Origin: Heterocephalus glaber
Taxonomy: Eukaryota > Chordata > Mammalia > Rodentia > Bathyergidae
NCBI RefSeq assembly: GCF_000247695.1
Contig: NW_004624842.1
Span: 6,187,087 to 6,251,086, forward strand
DNA length: 64,000 bases
Direction: 5' to 3'
Shown here: positions 35,601 to 42,434 of the stretch, in pieces
Position numbering within the stretch: the first letter of the stretch is position 1
How the letters are laid out: each line of letters begins with the position of its first letter
The notes under the pieces: generated by a model
The model's database searches: none
What the model was told of the DNA's origin: nothing
The model's input: the letters and a program-made list of their open reading frames with translations, nothing else
Made by a program: the position numbers and the translations under genes

Positions 35601-38429
35601 GCATTTCCACACCACAGTGCCATGCCCTCTGCTTGTCCCTGCCCCTTGTGAGGCTCCTCCTCCAGGAAACCCCCACCCTCTGATAGATGCGTTCCCTTAC
35701 CCCCCAGGACCTCTATCGCTGTTGTGACTGGCAGCTGTCTGCAGGCTCTGTCACCCAAGCCCAAAAACCCCACCAGCCCAAAGCTTCTCAGGAGTGGAGC
35801 TAACCACTGGATCTGTCCCCTGTGCCAGCACAGTGTCCCTCATATAGCAGAAGCTCTACATATCTGTTGGATTAAATGACTATGAGCAGGAGCCTGGGCA
35901 TGGTTGAATATATCACACGTATGAAATTATATAATATAATACATGTATGTTGTTAATTTTAAAGCCTCAGGAGTTTCCACCTAACTACCTTACTATGACC
36001 ATTCTACAGATGAGGAAACTGAGGCTGGAGAAATGGAAAGGCTAGCACCAAGTCACACGCACCTACCTGGGGTACAGTTGGGTTCAGAGGCTGCACTATT
36101 TCCTGCCAAGGCCCCAAGCTACACACAGTGCCATGTCCGGCCCCAAGGTCCCTCCCTGAGGAGCCCTTCCCCACTCGCTGGCCCCTGGGGAACTTGATAG
36201 GAAACCCAGCCGCCTTACCCTGTGATGCCCTGCACAGTGCTGAGGAGGCCACCTTCACCGAGCACCCCGAGGACACCGCCGCCTCCGAGCAGCCCTCCGT
36301 CCCCAAGGAGACCGCCTCCGCCGAGCAGGCCGCCTTGGCCCGCCAGGATCCCCTCGTTAGCCAGCATGCCCCCGGCACCCAGCAGGCCGCCCGGGCCCAG
36401 CGCCCCGGTGGCTACCCCTGGAGGGATCTGCCCCGGACGCAGCTCACGTCGGTGAAGCCTGCCCTCTGCGGACCGGTACCAGCCCCGGTGGTGGCCATAG
36501 GTGTTGGCGCTGTCATCCCCGCGCCGCAGGTCCCTGATGCTGCCATCAGACTCCAGAATCTCACCATAGCGGTATTTGCCCCCCAGCTGGGCAGTATTGT
36601 CATTGGTCTCAATGTGACCGTATCTGTAATTTCCACCAAGCTGTTTGCCGTTGGTGTACTGGGGGGGACGCTCTCGGACATGGAAGTCATTGTAGGGGAC
36701 ACCACCAACACCTCGGGAGAATTCAGCATTTCTGTAGTCATCATATCGGTGCCGCCCACCACCCAAAAGACCACTGCCACCACCCAACAAACCACCACCG
36801 CCACCCAGCAGCCCCCCACCACTGCCACCCAGCAGCCCCCCATGGCTGCTTCCTCCACCACCCAGCAGCCCCCCACCACTGCCACCCAGCANNNNNNNNN
36901 NNNNNNNNNNNNNNNNNNNNNNNNNNNNNNNNNNNNNNNNNNNNNNNNNNNNNNNNNNNNNNNNNNNNNNNNNNNNNNNNNNNNNNNNNNNNNNNNNNNN
37001 NNNNNNNNNNNNNNNNNNNNNNNNNNNNNNNNNNNNNNNNNNNNNNNNNNNNNNNNNNNNNNNNNNNNNNNNNNNNNNNNNNNNNNNNNNCCGCCACTGC
37101 TGCCACTGCCCCCCAGTAAGCCTCCACCCAAGAGGTCACCACCACCCGCTCCGCCCCCGCCACCAAGCAGGCCCCCCAGGAGACCATTGCTCCCACCACC
37201 TCCACCCCCACCGCCACCGAGCAGCCCCCCCAGGAGGGGCCCGCCACCGTCAGCGCCGGCTTTACCCACGGGCACCTCTCTCAGGGCGGAGTGGAGAGCA
37301 TCGCTCTGCTGTAGTGTGCCTGAGATAGCTGCAGAGAGGCACAGGGGTCAGTCAGGGTCCTCCTGCCCTCCCCAGCCCACCTTAGGCACAGTGTGGCCAG
37401 CTTCCTGGGCCACCTCTCCTCTCCCACCAGGAAGTGTGGGGCAGGAAGACCCCTCAAGGCTGGGTCACTCTGCTGGGCTTCGCCCGACCTCACTTGAACT
37501 AGATTTTGACCTATCCAGCCATGCCCAGCTAAATTTCCTTTGTCATTGCCCCTGTTCTAAGTGCCCTACACTTCGCAGCTTTAAAAAAAATTTTGATCTC
37601 ATCGTGCATTATCTGTTCTTGGGAAACAGTCAGGGCCAGAATAACTGTCCCTGTTTGCCAGACAAATACACAAATACACGGAGGCCTGGGAAATTCTCGG
37701 AGGCAACTCAGGGCGGCAGGGACGGGTTTCACTCTCAGAACAGTGCTGGGCAAGAACTGGGGCAGGGAATGGGTCCCCACTTTCCAGACGACAGCACAGT
37801 CATGGAGGCAGGGATTATAGCTCCTGCATTTGAAGGCCTCCTAGGCCCCAGGAATGGAGCTCATTTAGTCCTCATATCAGTCCTCAGAGATAGGGATAAT
37901 TACATCCTTTTTTCAGATGAGGAAACTGAGGTTCAGAGAACTCAAGTCAAGAATTTAAGGTCATAGAAGCAGGATTTGAATCATGAGAAGGCTGGTTCTA
38001 GGACCCAAATTCTTTTTTTTTTTTTTTTTTTTTGGTACCAGGGATCAAACTTGGGTCCTTGCACTTCAAGGCAGGCAGTGGAACCACTGAGCTAAGTCCC
38101 GGGCTCTAGGGCCCAAATTCTTAATCAGTGCTCTACTGCCTCAAGAAAATGAGAATAAAGTCCCCAGCACCATGCCTGGCACATAGTAGGCACTCAGGAA
38201 ATGGTAGCCGGAGAAGTCACCCAGCCACTTGAGGTGGACTGGCCAGGGGGACCCGTGGGTACTTGAGTTGGCTGGCCCAACCTGCCCGCCCTGCACCGCC
38301 TCAAACCCCTTCCGGGCTGGACTCACCATTGCTCAGCACATCCTTGGTAACCCTGAGGACCGTGTTTGTCTCTTGGCTGCCGCACACAGCTACCACACAC
38401 AGAGTAGCCACACACCACGCTGTCCACAT
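7486..38429 (-). CDS. BPIFB4: BPI fold-containing family B member 4 (BPIFB4/LPLUNC4), 15 coding exons
   Basis: Coding exons, 5' to 3' on the minus strand: 38429-38327, 37328-36219, 35418-35314, 34717-34574, 31793-31730, 31329-31269, 30982-30891, 29546-29343, 27726-27673, 25271-25101, 22470-22403, 20900-20858, 20499-20436, 10725-10649, 7509-7486. All introns are GT-AG and the phases agree, apart from the N run in exon 2. The protein is a BPI/LBP/PLUNC-superfamily lipid-binding protein, secreted or in the secretory pathway; in human, a BPIFB4 haplotype is associated with longevity. Recognition rests on close similarity to human BPIFB4 along the whole length (for example [20 protein letters not shown] and [14 protein letters not shown]). 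It starts with a signal peptide ([17 protein letters not shown]), followed by a Gly/Leu-rich region and two BPI domains. The conserved BPI cysteine pair is present ([11 protein letters not shown] in exon 4, [10 protein letters not shown] in exon 6). It ends VLEDLLVLST. I chose the ATG that opens the hydrophobic signal. The length is about 790 residues against about 614 in human, because of the exon 2 repeats. Confidence 0.96.
7738..8600 (+). mobile_element. old L1 3' region
   Basis: A/T-rich sequence with phrases typical of L1M 3' ends (CTTCCTTAAAGAATTTCAAC; TGAACTGGACACAGGACATG). It occupies the first part of BPIFB4 intron 14 next to the last exon. No open frame. Confidence 0.5.
9680..9955 (-). 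repeat. MIR SINE interrupted by poly(T)
   Basis: Antisense copy from TAGAGTGCTCACCATGCACC to GGATTTGAACCCAGGCTG. It hosts the poly(A)-only insertion at 9789-9830. Confidence 0.7.
9789..9830 (-). mobile_element. apparent poly(A)-only insertion with target-site duplication
   Basis: GATAAGCCTC followed by T occurs twice (from 9789 and from 9816), separated only by extra T. The arrangement fits an L1-type insertion consisting of a poly(A) tail alone on the minus strand, inside an older MIR. Slippage or tandem duplication is the alternative. Confidence 0.45.
12088..12103. repeat. target-site duplication, left copy, of the processed retroviral element
   Basis: AAAAGAAGTCAGGAGA, identical to 19959-19974. 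The first A-run is preceded by TTTTT, which fits the L1 endonuclease preference. Confidence 0.85.
12104..12285 (+). mobile_element. 5' R-U5 part of the retroviral LTR
   Basis: The first 70 or so bases repeat the sequence at 19784-19855 with a few differences, and contain GATAAA where the 3' copy has the AATAAA signal. They define R. The following bases to the CATT before the primer-binding site are U5. No U3 precedes them. Confidence 0.75.
14690..15000 (+). pseudogene. gag (capsid region) remnant of the endogenous retrovirus
   Basis: Near 14745 the plus strand reads [17 protein letters not shown], which resembles the gammaretroviral capsid domain. An arginine/glutamine-rich stretch follows, then a proline-rich QAVPIQDS segment, before stop codons. 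The frame is broken several times. It is followed closely by pol-like sequence, so the protease and the amino half of the polymerase are missing or too decayed to see. Confidence 0.6.
15090..15710 (+). pseudogene. pol (reverse transcriptase palm/thumb and RNase H start) remnant
   Basis: The open stretch 15096-15401 contains a segment like the reverse-transcriptase region after the catalytic site ([20 protein letters not shown], then YLGLIIS). About 60 bases on, [11 protein letters not shown] matches the conserved connection motif. RNase H-like residues can be followed to about 15700 through stops. The catalytic-site segment itself is degraded and no integrase was recognised. Family assignment is by remembered resemblance only. 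Confidence 0.65.
18888..19210 (+). pseudogene. env transmembrane-subunit remnant
   Basis: Towards the end the plus strand reads a hydrophobic anchor interrupted by one stop ([12 protein letters not shown], stop, FGPC), then [16 protein letters not shown]. This resembles the membrane anchor and cytoplasmic start of class I retroviral envelope proteins. Upstream surface-subunit sequence could not be recognised. The reading frame is broken and not functional. Confidence 0.6.
19369..19867 (+). mobile_element. 3' U3-R of the retroviral element with poly(A) tail
   Basis: It follows a polypurine tract (AGAGGGGGGAA). TATAAAA at 19757-19763 lies 27 bases before the start of R at 19784, as expected for the retroviral promoter. 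AATAAA at 19837-19842 is followed 13 bases later by the A run at 19856. U5 is missing, exactly as in a polyadenylated genomic RNA. Confidence 0.8.
19876..19958 (+). mobile_element. ID-like SINE in the A tail of the retroviral copy
   Basis: It carries the tRNA-derived head with A box (TTTAGCTCAGTGG) and B box (GAGTTTGATCCCTGG), followed by an A/G-rich tail. It is of the same family as the copies elsewhere in the window, and either inserted into the poly(A) tail or was carried with it. Confidence 0.8.
19959..19974. repeat. target-site duplication, right copy, of the processed retroviral element
   Basis: The same 16 bases as at 12088-12103, directly after the A-rich tail of the ID-like SINE. 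Confidence 0.85.
23836..23928 (-). mobile_element. ID-like SINE
   Basis: Reverse-oriented copy with a T-rich tail, flanked by TCAAATGTG at 23827-23835 and 23929-23937. It lies in BPIFB4 intron 10. Confidence 0.85.
23963..24031. repeat. (GA)n microsatellite
   Basis: Runs of AGAGAG interrupted by AC and GGAAG, in BPIFB4 intron 10. Confidence 0.9.
24348..24590 (+). mobile_element. L1 3' UTR fragment
   Basis: Phrases such as AGGGTGACTACAGTTAACAA and GAGGAGATGGATATGCTAAT are typical of older L1 3' ends. It ends in an A-rich tail. Confidence 0.65.
24805..24970 (-). repeat. MIR SINE
   Basis: Antisense core GGCCCAGAGACAGGGAGTGA followed by CCTGCCCAAGGTCACACAAC. Confidence 0.7.
25623..25710 (-). 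mobile_element. ID-like SINE
   Basis: Reverse-oriented copy flanked by TCTTGGGGTAC at 25612-25622 and 25711-25721. It lies in BPIFB4 intron 9, about 350 bases upstream of exon 10. Confidence 0.88.
26480..26640 (+). repeat. MIR SINE
   Basis: Sense core GCCCAGCTCTGCCACTGCCT, then TTCCCCATGTGTAAAATGGG. Confidence 0.6.
28404..28605. repeat. (GATG)n tetranucleotide repeat
   Basis: Degenerate GATGGATG/GTGGATGG copies, in BPIFB4 intron 8. Confidence 0.9.
28738..28930 (-). mobile_element. B1-dID type dimeric SINE
   Basis: An ID-like half (28738-28797) is followed by a B1-like half (to 28930) with the antisense 7SL phrase TAGGATTACAGG. It is diverged, so older than the single ID-like copies. Confidence 0.7.
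28945..29023 (-). mobile_element. ID-like SINE
   Basis: Reverse-oriented copy flanked by TGTATCTTTT at 28935-28944 and 29024-29033. It sits just beyond an older B1-dID type dimer. Confidence 0.85.
30490..30760 (+). repeat. MIR SINE split by an ID-like SINE
   Basis: Sense copy (GGTTCAGATCTCAGGTCCAC, then after the insertion GATTTAACCCCTCTGCACCT). Confidence 0.65.
30551..30638 (-). mobile_element. ID-like SINE inside a MIR
   Basis: Reverse-oriented copy flanked by CCTTGGGTGA at 30541-30550 and 30639-30648. It splits an older MIR that resumes on the far side. Confidence 0.85.
32631..32670. repeat. (GT)20 microsatellite
   Basis: Twenty uninterrupted GT units in BPIFB4 intron 4. Likely polymorphic. 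Confidence 0.98.
32780..33195 (+). mobile_element. old L1 3' fragment
   Basis: The ordered phrases GAAATGCCCAGCTATACGGG, ATGATGGTTCATCCAGAGGA and GAACATTACACAGCTATGAA follow a known L1M 3' pattern. Confidence 0.5.
33716..34082 (+). mobile_element. LTR-like element (MaLR type suspected)
   Basis: It starts TGCTATGGCTTAGACCTAGA and ends GACTAAGACA. Inside are GGAGGTGGGGCCTGG, GCTTCCTGGCTGCCA and the tail CTTTAAACTGTGGATG. The layout resembles mammalian-apparent LTR families but the subfamily is not certain. It lies in BPIFB4 intron 4. Confidence 0.5.
34085..34270 (-). repeat. MIR SINE
   Basis: Antisense copy from GAGCTTTACATTCATTATCT through CACAGGTAGGGAAACTGGAG. Confidence 0.6.
36219..37328 (-). 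CDS. BPIFB4: BPIFB4 coding exon 2, Gly/Leu-repeat exon with assembly gap
   Basis: This exon holds nearly half of the coding sequence. It opens after a CAG acceptor with [21 protein letters not shown] long low-complexity block follows, with units such as LLGGSGGG and [11 protein letters not shown] on both sides of an N run at 36892-37090. The unique segment after it contains [19 protein letters not shown] and a paired YRYGHIE/YRYGEIL motif. A second Gly/Leu block ([19 protein letters not shown]) ends at ITG before a GTAAGG donor. The reading frame before the gap does not match the frame after it if the gap is 199 bases; a true length of 2 modulo 3 (such as 197 or 200) restores it. BPIFB3 has a shorter Gly/Leu run at the equivalent place, so the feature is ancestral and expanded here. 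Confidence 0.93.
36892..37090. other. assembly gap (199 N)
   Basis: A run of N lies inside the BPIFB4 Gly/Leu repeat. The flanks are GC-rich tandem copies of a roughly 24-base unit, a typical place for an assembly to fail. The frame argument shows that the stated length cannot be exact. Confidence 0.99.
38015..38105 (-). mobile_element. ID-like SINE upstream of BPIFB4 exon 2
   Basis: Reverse-oriented copy with a long T run, flanked by a 17-bp duplication (one mismatch) at 37998-38014 and 38106-38122. It lies in BPIFB4 intron 1. Confidence 0.88.
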
Positions 38430-38447
38430 GCCGGTGCTGCTTCCCTG
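38430..38447 (-). other. BPIFB4: BPIFB4 5' UTR part of the first coding exon
   Basis: A pyrimidine-rich acceptor (TCTCCTCAG) ends at 38448, and 18 untranslated bases lead to the ATG at 38429. This is the likely splice partner of the non-coding exon whose donor follows 40102. Without the splice, in-frame upstream ATGs exist, but they would place about ten or more polar residues before the signal peptide. Confidence 0.55.
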
Positions 38448-38532
38448 CTGAGGAGACATGGCCGTGGCTGGGCATGACCACCTCAGCAGGCAGAAGTAGG
38501 GACCCTCAGCCAAGAATCATATCAGAATCCAG

Positions 38533-38705
38533 AGACATCCGGGCACAGTGGCAGCTGTAACCTCAGCTACTCAGGAGGCTGAGGCAGGAGATTGCAGGTT
38601 TGTGGTCAACTCATCCTACATAACCAGACTTTGTTTCAAAATAAAATTTAAAAATGGCCAGGGATGTGGCTTAGTGGTGAGCTGAACCCCAGTCCAGGGC
38701 AGTTG
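38533..38705 (+). mobile_element. B1-dID type dimeric SINE near the BPIFB4 first coding exon
   Basis: A B1-like half (GGGCACAGTGGCAGCTGTAA, then CTACTCAGGAGGCTGAGGC) is joined through an A-rich linker to an ID-like half (TGTGGCTTAGTGG). It lies about 90 bases upstream of the BPIFB4 coding exon. Confidence 0.75.
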
Positions 38706-38920
38706 GGGTTGGGGAGGCTGTGGTTCTGAAACCACCTTTTGAATTTTTCAAACTGATATGAATCTGGTGATGCAATGTGGCTCCATTAACTAAATTGTCC
38801 CATAGCACGGGTGCCTAATTATCTCCTGAGATGAAATTTATAAAATGGGCCACCAGCAGAGGGGAACAAGAATTCCAACAAAACAGCAAACTGATAGCAG
38901 GCAGGCTCTGGGAAATCTCC

Positions 38921-39125
38921 CAGCACCCACCCATTCACCGTCCACCCTTACCCACGCCCCATCTGCTTCTTTACTCGTTCTGCCCTCCCACCCATCCCCT
39001 CGCACCCGTCCATCTATCCAGCCAACCATCTTCCCAGCTATCCGTCATCCATCCGGCATGCTAACAGCCATCCAGCCAGCTCTCTTCCGTCTGTCCATCC
39101 ACTCATCCACACACTCATCTGGGCA
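38921..39125. repeat. degenerate (CATC)n repeat
   Basis: CCATC/CCACC-like tetranucleotide copies with many interruptions, in the intron upstream of the BPIFB4 first coding exon. Confidence 0.7.
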
Positions 39126-40101
39126 ACCTTCCAAACCTCCAGCCAGCAAACACCTTCCCGCCTCTTTGGATTCAGATCGGGCGCCCTGGATTCGTGCTGA
39201 TTGGGTTCTACTCAGAGACTTGACCTTTTCAAGCCTGATCATGAATGTGCTGCATCTAATACAGACACTTGGTAAACTGTGACATAGTTATTGTTTGGAG
39301 ACTAATATTTCAGATCCTCAAGAAGTGCGTAGGGAATGCAAGAGATTGGAGGGGTGAAGTGTGTATTTTGGGAGACTAGCTAGCTTCCCAGAAACTCCTG
39401 CTGCCTCCAAGCCCATGCCCACTTGTCCCACTGCATCTTTCCAAGCTCTTCATTCACCAGCCTCAGGGATTAGCCCAGGACAGAGTCACCCATCTTGTCC
39501 AAAGTGAAATTGTTGGCTTCATTTCCTTCTGTTTATGCATTTTATTCCAACTTCTCTTGAATTTCACAAAGCCTCCAAGCTCCCCAATGCCATCTGCTCC
39601 CAGAAGAGGTTTTAAGGCACTCATTTATACTAGAATATGAAGAACTATTCTGTTCAAGAATTTTTTTCTGGCTTCCTCACACCATCCCAACCCCACCGCC
39701 TAGAGAACTCTGTGTTCAGGGAAGGATCACTCCCTTCAGTTACAAAGGCAGGCACCAGAGGTGGGATTTCCTGCATCAACAAGCAGCTGATGAGTGTCAA
39801 GGAGACCACAAAGATTGAACATGGTCAAGATTCCTGGGAAAACACATGCAGCCTTGCTGGCACAGGTAATTGGCATGGCTCGGCCTTTCTGTGGGTCCCT
39901 TTGAGGTCGTCCCAGGGAGGCCTGTGTGACAGGTAAAACATCTGAGCTCATAGGGCTTGGCCTGGTGGCTCTCCAGTCGGGCTCTCTCCTCAGCACCTAC
40001 TAGGCCTCAGTCTCTCCTGCTGGCCTGGACACAGAAAAGGGAGGGGCTCTTCCTTACCCCCAGCAGGTCCCAGCAGCTCAATCCCAAGAGGTCCCGCTCA
40101 C

Positions 40102-40120
40102 CAGGCCCTCTGCTTTGGGC
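40102..40120 (-). other. BPIFB4: putative non-coding first exon of BPIFB4
   Basis: A good donor (CCTG|GTGAGC) follows position 40102. A TATA-like box lies 38-46 bases upstream of it on the minus strand, so transcription should start near 40115-40120 and the exon would be only about 15-20 bases long. The exon is inferred from the paired signals and has no transcript support here. Confidence 0.4.
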
Positions 40121-40140
40121 TGAGTCTTGTCACAATCAGC

Positions 40141-40148
40141 CTTATATA
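40141..40148 (-). promoter_or_regulatory. TATA-like box of BPIFB4
   Basis: TATATAAG reads on the minus strand about 1.7 kb upstream of the BPIFB4 start codon and about 2 kb downstream of the BPIFB3 poly(A) signal. A splice donor follows at 40102. The position and spacing suit a core promoter. Confidence 0.5.
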
Positions 40149-41129
40149 GCAGCTGTAGTCTGAGCCTGGACCCCAAGAGGAAAAGGCCATATAATTATGA
40201 GAGATCAGAATTAACAGAAACCGGAATTCAGATTTGCTCTGCAAATTGAGCATTGAACTCCAAAACCACAAATGTGTGGTTTACTGCTAATTCCAAGAGG
40301 TGTGCTCAGCCTGGATGGTGTCACATGAGCTGGGCTTCTCAGCCCCGGATCTGGACACATTCCTGGAGACCCCTGCTAAGCCCCCACATGGATGCATAAG
40401 GGCTTCAGCCCAGGCCAGGCACTGCCCATGCCAGAGGGCCTGAGGGGTAGACTGGAGCTGCTGGGGACCAGACTCAGCATCAGAGAACCCTGGTTCAAAT
40501 CCTGCTCAATCCCCAACTCACTGTGTAACCATGGGCCAGTCACTTCCCTTGCCTGAACCTCACATTATTTCCATGTGTGACATGGGTATAATGCCTGCCT
40601 CACAGGGTGATTTGAAATGGATGGACAGGAGACGGATGTGGGTCCAATGCCTCCAACCTGGGGCCAGTGCACACAGCTAGCTGGGGTTTTTAAGACCTAC
40701 CCATGGTGAAATTTTCACACATGCAGCAAAGCTGAAAGATTTATACAATGAACACACACATACTTGTCAGTTGACACCCTTCAGCTACATTGATCGTTTG
40801 CATTCTGCTGCATTTGCTTGGCCACATACTTATCCATCCATTCATTCGTTCAAAGAGAGTGCTGCTGCACCACGGTGAGTCCCCAGGCTGCACAGAGTAC
40901 TGGTGAGAGCAGCTGACATCTGCTGAGCACCTGCTGTGTCCCAGACAAGGCATCCACAAGGCACTTAGCTTCACAGAGCCCGTGACAGGTGAGTGTTACC
41001 ATGTGATTCCACGCAGAAGGCCACTGATGCCCTGAGAAATGGAATCTGACAGCTCCTGTGCAGCAGAACCAGAATGCAGGCCCCATAGCCAAGCCCAGGC
41101 CTCTCACTGAGGTGCTCTGAGAGTCATCC

Positions 41130-41370
41130 TAGCCATGTTTACCAAGTGCTTACATGGGTCAGACTCCTCTGCATGTACTACAATATGGTATGTTAGGGTG
41201 TCAGCCCAGGGAATTAGAAATCTAGAAAGCCCTGCTTTCTAGACAGTTTTTACCTGCAGTCTATAGACAAGGAAACTGAGGCACAGAGAGGTTATACCAT
41301 GTGCCCAAGGCCATACAGTTAGGTAATGACAAAGACATGATCTGGACCCTGCTGCCCTAACACTCAGCTC
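41130..41370 (-). repeat. MIR SINE
   Basis: Antisense copy containing AGACAAGGAAACTGAGGCAC and CCATACAGTTAGGTAATGAC. It lies in the spacer between BPIFB3 and BPIFB4. Confidence 0.65.
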
Positions 41371-41869
41371 CAGGTGCAGGCTCTGAACTTCTGCCCTTAG
41401 GGTAGAGGTGACACAAGGTGGGAAGCCACCCCATGGGTCCCTGTGGCAGCCCCGGTGAGCTGGCAGTGCTCAAAGGGGACAGGGCTGACTGGAAGGGTCT
41501 ATGATGGTTCTGGGTGTGTTTCCTGATCTCAGCAGCCCCTGTGTGACCACAAACCGATACACACTTGACTCCCTATGTGGCTCAGTCACCTGCAGGGTGA
41601 GTCACCTTCTGGGAAATCTGGTTGTCCTTCCAGCCATCCCCACCAGGTCTCTCTAGCTCCAGACAAAGGGGCCTTTGGATGCTAAGCCCAGGTGATCTCC
41701 TTGGCGCCAGGCTTTGCTAATCCTCTCAGGGTGGCCAGAGCAGGCCCCTCCAGGGCTGAGAAGCCTTGCCCAGCCTTGCCTCCTGGGGTGCTGGTTCCTT
41801 TCCTCCTACTCACCTTCAAAATTCAACTCATCTCCCTTCAGAGAAATGTCCCAAAGTCAGAGATGGAGA

Positions 41870-42030
41870 GAGGCATAGAGGGAAAGATAGAAGTATTGAG
41901 AGGAAAAAAAGAGGGAAGAGAAGGGAAGGGGAGCAGAGAAGTGCAGGGAGGGAAAAGGAGGGGAGAAGAGAGAAGAGTAGAGAAAAGGAGAGCAGAGGAG
42001 AGGAGAAGAAAGGAGAGGAGAGGAGAGGCC
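41870..42030. repeat. (GGAGA)n-like purine tract in the BPIFB3-BPIFB4 spacer
   Basis: The plus strand is about 160 bases of GAGAGGAGAAG-type purines, between the BPIFB3 poly(A) signal and the BPIFB4 promoter. Confidence 0.8.
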
Positions 42031-42201
42031 AGGTCACCCAGGGAAGTCTGGGACTCAAAGTGTCAGTGACTAGGCCCCAAGTCCCCTCACCTCCTGGGAG
42101 CTCCTGCTTGGAGCTGGGGAGGGCATTGGTGGCTGAGGCTAAGGTGCACCCTGTGTGACCCAGAAATAAACCAGTCAGCAGGTTCTAAGGCTGAGGAGTA
42201 G

Positions 42202-42207
42202 TTTATT
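42202..42207 (-). terminator. BPIFB3: BPIFB3 poly(A) signal
   Basis: AATAAA on the minus strand lies about 230 bases past the stop codon at 42435, placing the transcript end near 42185. Confidence 0.8.
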
Positions 42208-42434
42208 GAGGCCTGGGACTTTTGCAGAGGACTGGAGTGCTGTGAGCAGGTCCATGGTGGGTCCACAATCCCCACCCAGATGGGGGCAGAGCCGCAGGGC
42301 ACTGGGCAAGGTGGGCCCAGGTGGGTAGGAGTCATTATACTGTCACCGACACAGGCCAGAGACTGAGGGGGAAGCTGAGTGCAGATAGCCAGGGCTCTGG
42401 TAGTCAACAGGGAGTGAGGGCAGCCATGGGAGCC

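Larger units (their letters stand above)
40150..42185. other. short intergenic spacer between BPIFB3 and BPIFB4
   Basis: Only about 2 kb separate the BPIFB3 poly(A) signal from the BPIFB4 TATA-like box. It holds MIR copies and a purine tract and must contain the BPIFB4 upstream control sequence. Confidence 0.65.

Noticed and set aside
36128..37966. A 612-codon plus-strand open frame rich in Pro, Thr and Gln, mucin-like
   Set aside because: It is the antisense of the BPIFB4 Gly/Leu repeat. The GC-rich repeat lacks stops on both strands, the frame runs across the N gap and beyond the exon into intron sequence, and no splice or promoter signal supports it.
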